From NCBI GenBank assembly GCA_021234155.1, contig JAJEKV010000079.1, positions 1,366,789 to 1,430,788 of the forward strand: a stretch of 64,000 bases of DNA. The letters run 5' to 3'. This stretch comes from Isoetes taiwanensis. Lineage: Eukaryota > Streptophyta > Lycopodiopsida > Isoetales > Isoetaceae. Shown here one piece after another: positions 12,890-23,588 of this stretch; position 1 is the first letter of the stretch; every line of letters begins with the position of its first letter. Below the pieces are notes generated by a model. The model was not told the DNA's origin. It saw only the letters and a list, made by a program, of their open reading frames with translations, and searched no databases. A program made the position numbers and the translations under genes.

Positions 12890-14048
12890 CGAGTTCTTGT
12901 GGTTCCTCTTTCTGTATTTTTTGATGCAAGCTTTCCAAAAATGATTTCGATTCTCTAGTTTAGGTTGAAGGCACACTGTTGCTTTCAATTCTTATATCTA
13001 ATCTTAGTTAAAAAACTACCTGATTAGACTTCCCTGTACAAAAAGACGCAGCCTAGGCTATTTGTTTTGGCTTCTATTTGAAATTAGTATATGTTCCATT
13101 TCGGTCAGTTCATTTGTGTTATGGTATTTTTTAATGCATTTGTTTCTTGCAGCATAGACCTTTAGCTTCCTGACATTCGTTGCAATGATTAAGAGCCATT
13201 GAATACAAGGTTTGTCTATTATCTACAAGTGATATTTATTCAATTTCATGTCTAGATTCATTCTATGTCTCTATGTTTTGCTTTATTTGACCCATTTAGA
13301 GTATGAATTTGAGAAACATCCACCTAAGTGTTTTTGTAGAACACTCGTTAAGCTCTCCAACGAATGCTCATGCATAAAAAATAGAGCTTCCTTTTTGGAG
13401 TTATGTCCCTTATATACTGTGCTTTGAAACTTGGACAGCAAGTGCTTTTTGTCATTTTTGACATCTTTACAATAAGAATTTGAAAAATTTATGCCTAGGA
13501 TTATCTTTAGATCTCATTGGAGGCTTTCCAATGGATACTCTTGCTGGAGAAACAGAGCTTCGGTTTGCAAGTTATGCCCAAAAACAGTTCTATATCATAA
13601 AGTTTTATATGAATGAAGTGCTGGCCTCTTCGTGAAATGTGAAATAGGAAATTTTAGAGGTTTTAAGGAAGTGACAAAGCATGATAAAGCTTCTTTTATC
13701 TTCTGCCTTTACAGGTTGAAGAGGTTCTCATTGCAGACATTTTTTGGAATGGAGCCTTTAATTCTATTGTACCTCAATTTAAATGCCTTTTTCTTAACAT
13801 ATCTTGCCCTTGATTAAATGGCTTATGTGGATTTGTCTGGTTATTTGTAGCCAAGCCTGGAGTGACTTCTTTCACATTACATACCGTTCTAGATTATGTT
13901 AGATAGGCTTAGACCATTATATTGGGTCTTCTTATCCTGAAGCAATTCCTTGAGGTGAAGGCTCAGATCCGACCCTCGTCTCTATAACTTGCTATCCCTC
14001 TCCCATCTGGCTGTAGTGCATTAGTACTTCGTTGCCCCAAGTCAAGGC
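12890..14048. other. No recognisable gene
   Basis: No protein family recognised. Several acceptor- and donor-like sites occur (for example TTTCTTGCAG near 13150) but the sequence between them is not clearly coding. A short open frame at 13632-13817 has no recognisable product. Confidence 0.3.
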
Positions 14049-14410
14049 TCATAAAACTACAGTCGAATTTTTTGCATACATGTGTATAAGAGCATTTCCA
14101 ACCACAACATCTGGTTTATATCCACTTTGTATAATCCACTGATGTATTTGCTTGCCCTTTTCAAGTGATGCTGAGTCAGCCAAAGCATCAAGAATGGTTG
14201 CATATGTAAACTCACTGGGTTTAATACCTTTCAAATTCATGCTCTGAAACAACTGCAGAGCTTCACTGCTAAAGCTATTCTGTACATATGCTGCAAGTAC
14301 CGTGTTCCATGACATCACATCATCATTCATCATTCTGTTAAAGACTTCAAAGAGGTCAATTACATGCCCACACTCGAAAGATTGCTGGATATGGTGAATA
14401 TGAAGATAAG
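14049..14410 (-). pseudogene. PLS-type PPR gene fragment
   Basis: The minus strand encodes about two and a half PPR motifs: FNRMMNDDVMSWNTVLAAYV, a segment ending GIKPSEFTYATILDALA, then LEKGKQIHQWIIQSGYKPDV and NALIHMYAKN, after which it runs out. The 'DVMSWN', 'G.KP..FTY..IL' and 'GNALI.MYAK' blocks are diagnostic of PLS-class PPR proteins, which bind RNA in plastids and mitochondria. Both ends are truncated: the frame continues upstream as far as about 14410 with an apparent internal deletion (SFECGHVIDLFEVF), and the 3' end stops after one helix. It directly abuts the PhzF pseudogene on the other strand. Confidence 0.8.
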
Positions 14411-14429
14411 CAATCTACAGAATCTGCTA

Positions 14430-15551
14430 TAGGAGACAATGATGATATATGGCATCTAACCAGCAAGGGGAAGAAGACACCTAGTGGAAAAGGAATTGTG
14501 GAATTGGACTTTCCATTGGTGTTAGCAACAGAATGCGATTCGTTAGAAATAGAAGCAATTTCTGCTGCCCTTGGGGTTCCAGAAATAGTATGGTGTGGAA
14601 GATGTCACTGGGGGATTATTTGATAAGTTCTCACACATGCAATTAGGATGGATCTAGCATTGTTTCTGATGCTGGCTGAAAGCAGTTGGAGAAGTAAGAA
14701 ATTGACATTGCATTTTTCTGAGAGTCATGACATGTACCTACTTTGCTTTCAAGGTGGAGCTACCTCAATGCAAGCATGTGCAGCAGCTGCATCCTCATGT
14801 AGATAAAATGCTTGATTTTCCTGGTCGAGGCGGACTTATTGCTACATCGTTGGCACCAGATGGAACCATCTTTGATTTTGTTTCACGATTTTTTTGTCCA
14901 AAATCTGGAATATCAGAGGTAATGCTTTCCATATTGTCACCACATAAAGAACACAAAGAAATAACACTACAAAAATTTGAACAAAATAGTTCTCTGCAAA
15001 TAACCATTGTAAAATTGAGATTACTGAGGGATAAAATATTTAAAGGTCTCTCTTTTTTTCTCTTTCTTTTTTGCCTGCCTGAGTATGATTGCAGGATGAT
15101 CTTATATTCTAGGGACTTTGCTAGAACTTGGACTTAGAAGTATGCATACTTAGGCTAAACGAGAAGTTGTTTGAGGAAATGTGTATGGAAGGAATTTCCT
15201 GTGTAACTGGACTCTTATTTGCGCAGGACCCCGTAACTGGAAGTGCACACTGCTGCCTGGGACCTTATTGGGCAAAGAAGCTCAATAAAAATAAGCTTGA
15301 GGCTTTTCAGGTAACGCTTAGGATTAAACTGTGGAAATAGAGAGCAGGATTTAGGTGGCCAAGTGTATTTCTCTGTTCTGTTTTCTCGAGGTGCATTATC
15401 AAAGCTGCTGTTCTGTTTTTTCCAGGCTTCAGAGAGAGGTGGCAAATTAACGGGTTGCGTTGATGAGAAGAAAGAACGGGTCTATTTGCAAGGTAGTGCA
15501 ATGATGTTCAAAGCTGGGGTTTTATTAAACACTGTATTTCCTGAAAAATGA
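14430..15551 (+). pseudogene. PhzF-family isomerase gene, 5'-truncated
   Basis: Four coding blocks match the middle and C-terminal parts of a PhzF-like (PBLD/phenazine biosynthesis-like) protein. Block 1 (about 14441-14620) contains GIVELDFPLVLATECDSLE and AALGVPEIVW. Exon 14754-14918 starts VELPQCKHVQQL and contains GTIFDFVSRFFCPKSGISE. Exon 15227-15310 begins DPVTGSAHCCLGPYWAKKL. Exon 15426-15551 begins ASERGGKLTGCVDE and ends at TGA. The last three are exactly in phase with GT-AG introns (165, 84 and 126 nt), and the family signature EDPVTGSAH spans a splice junction, so its conserved Asp is kept. The N-terminal half, with the catalytic Glu and the 'CGHAT' segment, is missing, and the first block runs into stops near 14620. 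I judge it a truncated pseudogene, although the three 3' exons look well preserved. Confidence 0.8.
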
Positions 15552-16969
15552 AAAATGGCTGAAGAGATTTGTATGAATAAATTTCATTTCCGGCAGTTTT
15601 GGTCCAAAATGCAGTTACATAATCTAGATGCATATTTATTTTAGGCAATCTGCATAAACATGCATGTCATAAAGTATAGGTGAATTGAGAATCAAAACCA
15701 TATTGTTCGTATCGGCTGTTAAGTTAGTTTTTAGTTAACATCTCTAGTTGGCTTTTAGTTAGCAGATCGAGTTCAATTCTAATTAACTCAAAAGACCTAT
15801 CTTTGCACATGATTACGTATTACAATCTAGATTTTAATTATTTTAGCTGTAACTTGATGTGACAAGTTAAATTGCTTGGCAGAAATATTGATGCACTTAG
15901 TTACTTTGATGATGATACTTTTCTAGGATAGTTACTTATTTTTCACTCATCATATACTTCTAATACTGGACGCCTTGGAAGTGGCCTCTTTCGTTAGTTA
16001 AATTGACTTGACCATAACTTATTAGCCAAGGCAAATAGACTACAATTCTAGAAAAACTCAAGTAGGCCTCGTAAGAAGTAACCACATCAAAGCCTTATGT
16101 AATGTACTTAAGGCAGAGGCTTTGTAACAATTTGCTTTATCCCCAAATCTTGCTTTATCTCTAAATCTTGCCCTTCGGCATATTTAAGTACCCACTGGGC
16201 ATATTTAAGAGGATGCAACATTGAAGCTAATTCTAAATATTCCTTTCTCAACTTAATTAAAGCTTTATTAAATCTTATCATAATGCTAGGGAAATATTCC
16301 TCCAATTTTTGCAATCTAGACGATGATTAAATTTGGATACATAGATCCTATTCTGGATGTTCCCCAAATCAACGAATAGCACTATTGTATACATTCTCTA
16401 AATTATATATAGAATACTCGAATGGTACCTAAGTGTAAGTGAGTTAAAAGGCGGGGGGAAACAATTTTGACGTGTTCATGTGGTCATCGAAATAAGTCAA
16501 AAGCCAAATATTGAAATTTTATATAGAGGTACATCTACGTTGATAGTTGGTTATAAAGATCAATTTTGAAAATTAGGCAACATATGATATGGAAATGTTA
16601 ATTGTGAATATAAAGAAATTTAAAACATATGGTTATTATCCCTTTACACTAATGGGAAGTTTTATGAGGTTAAGGTAATGCTACCATGTTCGAGTCTATA
16701 TAAGCTAAACACCTTACGTTAGCATCAATATAATTGTTTAATATTGATTGGATGAGATAGCAACGATGGCTCTGACATGTCAATTTCTTCCATTTGTACA
16801 GGCTTTATTTTTTGCTCATTGATATGTGATGCCTCTAAAGTGACGGAACGAGATGAGAGACAGAAAGTAGGAGAAATGTATAGGAAACATTGCGAATGAG
16901 AAACAACAAACAACACAGGTAAGTCCCTTTACACGTGAGATTGTTACATTAACTAGCATACATAATCCA
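15552..16969. other. No confident gene
   Basis: AT-rich spacer. A minus-strand frame at 16314-16108 (68 residues, containing KLRKEYLELASMLHPLKYAQ) looks helical and charged and could be an exon, since an acceptor-like CTAG precedes it, but I do not recognise it. The Helitron 5' terminus should lie near the right end of this stretch but I could not define it. Confidence 0.35.
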
Positions 16970-17800
16970 ATGCCTACTAGAGAGTGGTATTCGAACTTAA
17001 GTGAAGAAGGTAGGGAGAGAATACGTCGAAGAGAAAGAGAGCGTTATGCAGCTCGATCCGAAGAAGAACGTGAAAGAGCATTACAAAGAAGAAGAGAACG
17101 CTATGCATATAGACGAGAGTTGTCTAGGCAACGAATTGATAGGAGCACAGAGTCTACTTGCTTAGATACCCCAATAATAGATGCAAATATGGATGAAATA
17201 AATAACTTGCAATCACAAGTTGCTGGCCCAGGCAAATTACCTGATCAAGCAAGCTCTGCACTGAGGGAGTCAGGGGAGGAATCTTCCGCGCATTGGCGAG
17301 CTGGGTGGTCTACTGAGGCGCCAGTTAGAAAACGCCTCCTGAACAACCCACGATCGTATAGCCCCAAGAGACGTGAGAGATTAGTGGATGTTGCAAGGAA
17401 ACATCGACATAGTTTATGTTCAACTGCATCCATGGTAGACATGTGCCCAGTTGACCAAACGACTGCAGGCACAAGTAGTTTACCCATTGCGCAACTCGAA
17501 TATAATGATATTCTTGGTTCCATAACAGAATCAAATGAAAGAGTTGAGAGCTCAGATCAACGAGATCTAACACATTGGCGTGCATGTGCACGACGTATGA
17601 ACTTGGCAATGAATAGAACTTATGTAATGTGCACATGGAATAAGAGGTGCACATATTGTCAAATCTTGCTGCTTAACATTGAGGAAAATGGTTTTTGTTG
17701 TAATAATGGAAGATGGTTACTTCCACCGTTACCACCTTTGCCTACAGTATTAATTAATTTGTACAACACACCTGGTTTTGGTCAAGAGCTAGGCGAATAA
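16970..17800 (+). pseudogene. Helitron N-terminal ORF (276 residues)
   Basis: An open frame of 276 residues. Residues 1-60 are an Arg/Glu-rich stretch (SEEGRERIRRRERERYAARS and a near repeat) typical of Helitron protein N-termini in plants. The C-terminal third holds a Cys cluster (CTYCQILLLNIEENGFCCNN) followed by GRWLLPPLPPLPTVLINLY, the conserved 'FCC..G...LPPLPP.P..L..L' block found just before the Rep domain. The frame ends at a TAA at 17798-17800, and the continuation resumes in another frame (LGVDGGL-like, then HLRTMGSMDMPSAYITIEGA at about 18045-18110). Confidence 0.75.
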
Positions 17801-17996
17801 ACAAGTTGTTCTCGTTTTGAAGTACTTGGGAGTTGATGGCGGCTTAGAACTTAGATTTTCCATCTTCCGTTGCGATCACGGGTCGTACATATCATAGATT
17901 ACTCCCTACAGCAGATGTTGGGAATCCTATACATTGGTATGTCTATGATGAATCGCAACGTTACATACATGCACGTAATCAAAGAGTGCCATTCCA

Positions 17997-19214
17997 ATGG
18001 ATTCATGCGGTTGGATGGAAACTCTTAACCAATTAAACCCATTCATACGACACCTTCGAACTATGGGAAGTATGGATATGCCATCGGCATACATAACAAT
18101 AGAAGGAGCTGTTGCTATTAATGAAATTGCATCTATTGCCGAGGTCAACAATACAACAGACATCCGACCTCGCGTTGCTGGATTCTGGGTTCGGAACCAA
18201 GGAGAACCGACCTTCATAAATATCCTTGATCCCATGTATGAACCACTTCAATACCCTTTGTTCTTTCCCCATGGCACATTAGGATGGGGGCTTGGAAATG
18301 AGCACAACTTGACGCAATTGCAATGGTATAGGACAAGGTTATTACATGAAGATCGGTTCTTGCGCTTAGGTACGACTTCGGAGAATACCTAGTAGATATG
18401 TATTCGAGAGTTGAGGATGCCCGTCTGAATTATTTTAAAACAACGGCGTTCCGCAATAGAAGAATACAGTATGATGAGGATTATTCCGAACACGATAACG
18501 ATGATGAAAATGACATTGTCTTACCTCGCATCATTCTTGGGTTGTAAAGATGGTGTTCTTGTACAAGCAGCGCACGCACTAGCACTCTCAAGGCAAAAGG
18601 TCGTCCCTACCTTATTTATTACGATGACGACAAACACAGATTGGCCCGAGATACGAACCGCACTTAGGCTGGACAAAATGCATCCGATGCTCCTATGATC
18701 GTAGTTCGGTGTTTCCGGTAGACTACAACGACTAAAAGAGTTGCTACGAAAGTTCTTCCAACATATATCGTATATGATACATGTTGTAGAGTTCCGTTGA
18801 ACGAGGGGATTGCCCCATGCTCACCTTGTGCTACGCATGTAACACGATATACCGATCGATTGTATCGATGAGATCATTCTGAAATGCCATCCGGATCCAT
18901 CCTTTGAGCACAAGTACAAAAGTTCATGATTCATAGGCACACAGAGATGTTCTTCTAACAATTCTTCCTATTTGTACAACTTCCCAAAGCCCGTGAATCC
19001 CACGACATATCTTGATTCGAGAGGTTATGTACAATATAGAAGAAGAAGTGCAGATGATATGTGGGTGGTGCCGTATAATGCGTTCTTGCTTCACGAACTA
19101 GATTGCCATATCACAAGTGGGCGTTGCATCTATCGGCACGCGTCTTTTTCCTATCTCTATGGTTATATATATAAAGGGTTCGATAGTGCCAACTTTTTCG
19201 GTAGCACAAGATAA
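17997..19214 (+). pseudogene. Helitron Rep (HUH nuclease) region, frameshifted
   Basis: Pieces in order: RHLRTMGSMDMPSAYITIEG, DPMYEPLQYPLFFPHGTLGW (the 'D..YDPL.YPLLFP.G..GW' block), TLFITMTTNTDWPEI ('PT.FITMTCNP.WPEI'), then TRGLPHAHLVL with the HUH motif H-A-H at 18816-18824, then FPKPVNPTTYLDSRGYVQYR and VVPYNAFLLHELDCHI with YLYGYIYKG. These are the Helitron_like_N and Rep blocks; the catalytic Tyr region was not located. Several frame changes (about 18390, 18700, 18900) separate them, so the protein is not made. Confidence 0.8.
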
Positions 19215-20299
19215 TGAGTCCGCAGTCAATCTTCATCAATAAATAGTCAACCAACTCAACACATGTCATGTACCTCGTTAGCAAATGGAGGGCAAGGAAT
19301 AGAAACGTCTAAAGATTCTTTTTCTGAAAATATATCATTGGATAAACCTACTAAACCAAATGCTACTTTAAGCGAAATCACGGGACTACGTTAATGGACG
19401 GTATCCATGCGCCATGGAGGCATCGTGGAGAATAATGTCCTATCATATAACACATAAATCGCCATCCGCCGGATGTCTCCCACTGCACCTACTGATTTTT
19501 TCAAATACAAACTCGCTCTTGGATCACTATTTTTCCGCGGCCACTAGATTCTCGAGTTTGATTCTCTCACGTGATATCCAATATCATGAACAATACATCG
19601 TTAATTCCATATAACGAGACATCCATCTTGCAACATGGTGAGTATCTAGAGCAAGAGCGACCGAGGATACGTGAGAAACATTGTCGGGAAGAGATCTATG
19701 CAACCGATTATATGTAGAGTAATGCGTTTATTATTACCTCGGGTTGGTGAAGCATTTTATTTAAGGCAAATCCTATTACATCGGCTGTAAGAACATGGGA
19801 TGAAATCAAACTCGTAAATAATTTGGAACATGCAACTTATCGACAAGCTGCAGAGGCACATGGACTACTTGCATGATGTAACGAGGCACAACGATTATGG
19901 AAGAAGCAACGTCGTTGTCTCTAAGTCCCACACAACTACGATTTTTATTTGCAATGGTCTTACTTGATCAAGCGCCCCGGACTCGAGATATGGAGTAGAT
20001 TCCGAGTATGGATGAGCATTGACTTGCTAGACCAATACTCGAATGATGAAACAGTTTGCATTTAACGAATCACTCCACCTAATCAATAATATATTGACTT
20101 CGGATGGCACTAACATCGTAGCTTTTTGGATTACAATTGCATGCTCGTCTAAGTAAAGAGATGTAATGCATGAGTTATCTACATTTGCGATCATGAAGCT
20201 TATTTAGAAGGCAGTAGATGTGTGTCGCGGCGCAATGAACACTAATCAATTAGAGGTGTATACTTATATACGAGGACGAGATAAAAGCAGTCTGAGCAA

Positions 20300-21605
20300 G
20301 CAACCAATATTTGTAAATGGCAAAGGGGTACAGGAAAAACGCGTTTGTTCTCAATTGTATATGTTTTATTAATACGGGAACAAGAATATAGTGCTTCCAT
20401 CGAATAACAAAGACTTGCAGCTCTTCAATACCGAGGGGGTCGAATCGCTCACTTCGCTTTTCAAATACCGGTTGTGAAAAAAATGTAGGCCTACATTCAT
20501 TATTAGAACGAGATTCAGAGTCATTTGAACTTCTTATTGCAAAAAAGCGATAATTTGGGATGAATTCCCAATGGCTAATAAAGCAGTTATAGAGAGTGTA
20601 CATAACCCGTTGCAACATTTGTGTAAAAAAGTTCTCCCTTTGGAGCAAAACACTTCATAAGCTTCGGAGATTTCGGTAAGTAGCACCGCCGTTAAGGGAG
20701 GTGGTAAACTACCCGGCGATCAATGCGTCCATAAAATCATCTCCATTATGGCAAACATTTCACGTTCTAAAATTGGAACAGCCAGTACGAAATGCGGGTG
20801 ATCCTGAGCTAATGCAGTACGTTGATAACATAGGAGAAAACTGGCAGCAATCGACAGTTTCATTAGACATATTTAACACAACTACCAAAATTGCAGACGC
20901 AGAAGACTTCCCCAGATCCGATCCGACATCTTGAAGAATCCAAGCCAATGTGAGAAAACGAAAGATCCCCGCTCTCCTATCAACAAGCACGTCAAAGATT
21001 TCAACGAGCGTACGCTAGATAAAGTGTGCAACAGAAGTAAGAAATATTATAGCCACGATCACATCAGTGAACAGGATGAAATCATATACGACCACCCTTA
21101 TGCAACATCAGATTTTTTGAACAATTTCACGCATTCTGGCATCCCCGAACACGAACTGAACCTTAAAGTAGGAGCAATATGCCACGTTATGAAACGTCTT
21201 GACACGGAAAAAGGTCTGGTAAAGAATGCAAGAGTCATGATCACATCAATGCATGATAAGTTCGTAATGGTAAAAGTCCTAGGGTCAACAGCGCGTTCAA
21301 ATGATTGCACATATCCTATTTCGAGAACTGACTTCTTTTACCAACCAGAAAATAGACCATGGACCATCCACAGACGCCAGCTACCATTACGACTAGCATA
21401 TTCCACCACCTTCAATAGCTGCCAAGGATTAACGTTGGACCGTGTTGTCCTTGATTTACGTACAAATGTCTTTGCACACTCATTAAATTATACACAGCCC
21501 TCACGCGCATACGAAAGAGGGAAGATGTACTCATCCTCCTATCTCCGGATAACACAACAAAACATACCGCGAATGTCGTCTACAAAGAATTACTTTGCTA
21601 GCTAG
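20300..21605 (+). pseudogene. Helitron Pif1-type helicase region, frameshifted
   Basis: A Walker A motif GTGKT is encoded at about 20327-20341 and a Walker B block reads IIWDEFPMANKAVIE (about 20547-20590). The C-terminal helicase part is intact over 21050-21605: EIIYDHPYATSDFLNNF, then GAICHVMKRLDTEKGLVKNA ('MLLRNLD...GL.NGTR'), RRQLPLRLAYSTTFNSCQGL ('Q.P..LAYA.TI.KSQGQT') and LDLRTNVFAHSLNYTQPSRA. These match Helitron and Pif1 helicases that unwind DNA during rolling-circle transposition. Frame changes before 20931 and an altered 'LYVALSR' block (LNYTQPSRA) show decay. The terminal 224-residue frame ends at 21605. Confidence 0.85.
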
Positions 21606-21629
21606 CCAAGTTTTTTTTTAATTATCACA

Positions 21630-22040
21630 TCATATATCCAGGTGCTTGCAATTTACGCAATTCTCTTTTACAAAGGTAATGCTTGCCTAAATCCTTTTCT
21701 ATGTTAATGTGCATCTTCTTTTCCTAACCATTAATTAAGTAGGTCATGATGACTTCTTCAACGTTATTCTCAATATAAGGTACATCAAGAAAAAAAAAAA
21801 AAAAAAAAAAAAAAAACTCCCTTATGCAAGAGGTAATATATACTAAAGGACTCGTTTGCTAACAAGCTAGTTTTTCCGGCGATCATATATATGCAGATGC
21901 TTGCAACTTCTTCATGTCTCTTATACAGAAGTATGTTTTCTCAATCATTTTCTCTGCTAACGCCTATTTTCTTCAACCACTAATTAGGTAGGTACAAACG
22001 ACTTCTTCAACGTTATTTGGATAAGGTATGGCCCAAAAAA
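21630..22040. repeat. Duplicated approximately 210-bp unit with a 28-A run
   Basis: Two diverged copies: the first from about 21632 (CATATATCCAGGTGCTTGCA) to about 21780 (ACTTCTTCAACGTTATTCTC), the second from about 21887 (CATATATATGCAGATGCTTG) to about 22020 (ACTTCTTCAACGTTATTTGG). Between them sits an uninterrupted run of 28 adenines at 21790-21817. The unit immediately follows the helicase stop and may be Helitron 3' sequence; that is inference. Confidence 0.6.
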
Positions 22041-22113
22041 AAAATTCCATTCCGCCCCGTGTGATAGATAATGTGCTATCCGATCACCATTGCATTCACG
22101 CCATTCATTTTTT

Positions 22114-22600
22114 AATAAATAACATCGCCATGTCATTCTAGTGGTCAAGCTATTGGTAATGGGTGACCCATCCAAAGCCCAAAACCCAATCGATCATTGG
22201 ATGTGAAAAATAAGATAAGATAAATGAAAAGAGCATTCAATAAATAACATCGCCATGCCTGGGTCTAGTGGTCAAGCTATTGGTAATGGGTGACCCCATC
22301 CAAAGCCCAAAACCCGTACATTGGATGTAAAAAATAAGATAAATGAAAAGAGCATTCAATAAATAACATCGCCATACTTGGGTCTAGTGGTCAAGCTATT
22401 GGTAATGGGTGACCATCCAAAGCCCAAACCCACCGAATCGTCATTGGATGTAAAAAATAAGATCGATAAATCAAAAGAACATCCATCGCGATGACAGTTT
22501 AGTGGTCAAGCTATTGTTAATAGTTGACCCCATGCAATGCCCAAAACCCCGACCGCTTGTCATCGGATGCAAAAATAAAATAAAATAAATGATGACAATG
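22114..22600. repeat. Tandem array, about four units of 119-125 bp
   Basis: Units start at about 22114, 22239, 22358 and 22481, each with AATAAATAACATCGCCA (degraded in the last), TCTAGTGGTCAAGCTATTGG, TAATGGGTGACCC, CAAAGCCCAAAACCC and an A-rich tail (AAAAATAAGATAAATGAAAA). The TCTAGTGGTCAAGC segment resembles a Pol III A-box (compare TGGTCTAGTGGTTA of tRNAs), so the unit may be a tandem tRNA-derived repeat. The A-rich tail of one unit joins the head of the next. Confidence 0.7.
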
Positions 22601-22609
22601 GTAATAATT

Positions 22610-22704
22610 GTGAATCCCATGGTAGCTCGGTTATAGCACCTATCTATCATACGGGCACAAAACAAATGGCAATTGTGCGGTTCAACTCCGTGATGTTATT
22701 TCAC
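22610..22704 (+). ncRNA. tRNA-like sequence with a long variable arm, probably pseudo
   Basis: Directly after the tandem array lies a tRNA-like stretch. Ends GTGAA and TTCAC pair, a D-arm-like GGTAGCTCGGTTATAGCACC is followed by a weak anticodon arm CCTAT/ACGGG with loop CTATCAT, a variable-arm hairpin CACAA/TTGTG, and a T-arm-like GCGG-TTCAACT-CCGT. The B-box GGTTCAACTCC is good. The acceptor stem is incomplete and the anticodon arm has a mismatch, so I do not assign an amino acid. It may be a degenerate tRNA or the 3' unit of a tRNA-derived repeat. Confidence 0.35.
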
Positions 22705-23588
22705 ATTCAAAGGTTGTCCAGGTGAGAACTATTCGACTTGGCACAAAAATTCTTTTTTTCAAAGAGGGTTGGAGAAGAGAAATGTTCGCGGCTACCGTAA
22801 AGCCACGCCACATAAATTCTTGTATTTGAAATGGTGAAGGGCAAATACACTATAGTTTTATAGATCCATGACATGTCCTCATAAGGTTCCCAAATTATGT
22901 CTCTACTATGATTTTGGCAATGGTTATGCGGAAAAGGGGGGATGGGTTTAATTTTCATTTAATAGAAGTCATGGTTTTAGAATGGAGTACATCGCCATGT
23001 GTTGCTGAGCGTGGAGGCCAGACTAGTGGTACTCCTTCTTTGTTGGAAGGAAGCCAGAGCATGTCCGGCGGCCAGATCCTACCAGGTGGGTCGAGATTGC
23101 AGGGGCGAAGGCGAGATTGCAGGAAGCAGAAGAACATAGAGACGGGGTTTCGGAAGAACAGATGGCCTTGGGTTTGATCTTTACTTCTAAAATCATGAAG
23201 TCTAGTTGCAGGTGTTTTTTTTTGAAGGATTTTCCTAGAGAGGTGCAGAGGTGAACGACGCTGCTTATTGCAAAACTTTTCCCTACATGGCCCTGTATTT
23301 GCCATTTTCCTATATATATTCTCATATATATATACATACGTAGGGGAGCGCTCAAGTATACGGGGTGTGAGGTGTATATTTGTGGACCCTAGATTTGGCA
23401 TATTTGTAGAAATATGCTGAAATCCAATGAACCTTAAAAAACAATAAGGAATCAACAATAAAGAGTGACATGTCCTCAATATCATGCAATTTTTACTCTG
23501 TTTGTTAATCCTCGTAAACGAATGGACCGGGAGAAGAGCCTTCTTGAAAAGAGCTTGTGCAGATCCGGCCCCTTCCTTTTTTCCAGGT
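22705..23588. other. No recognisable gene; upstream region of PPR gene
   Basis: No protein motif recognised. A GC-richer patch (22985-23165) is open on both strands but resembles nothing I know. The right end contains the likely 5' leader of the PPR gene; a pyrimidine tract ending TTTTTTCCAG at about 23577-23586 looks like an intron acceptor just before its ATG. Confidence 0.35.

Larger units (their letters stand above)
16970..21605 (+). mobile_element. Decayed autonomous Helitron (Rep-helicase)
   Basis: Collinear pieces of a plant Helitron transposase run through this interval: a basic N-terminal region, a zinc-finger-like segment, the Helitron_like_N domain with the HUH rolling-circle nuclease motif, and a Pif1-type helicase with Walker A and B and the C-terminal helicase block. 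Helitrons transpose by rolling-circle replication with this one protein. Stops and frame changes occur about every 200-400 bp in the middle, so it cannot be autonomous now. Ends (5' TC, 3' hairpin and CTRR) were not identified; the 3' end probably lies in the repeat field between 21605 and about 22700. Confidence 0.85.

Noticed and set aside
16108-16314. 68-residue minus-strand helical frame
   Set aside because: Too short, with no family match; kept only as a note in the spacer entry.
22114-22600. CRISPR-like array
   Set aside because: The 119-125-bp units are contiguous tandem repeats without unique spacers, in a plant genome.
22955-23485. A 176-residue minus-strand open frame upstream of the PPR gene
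   Set aside because: No motif recognised, biased composition, and it overlaps the probable PPR leader in the opposite direction.
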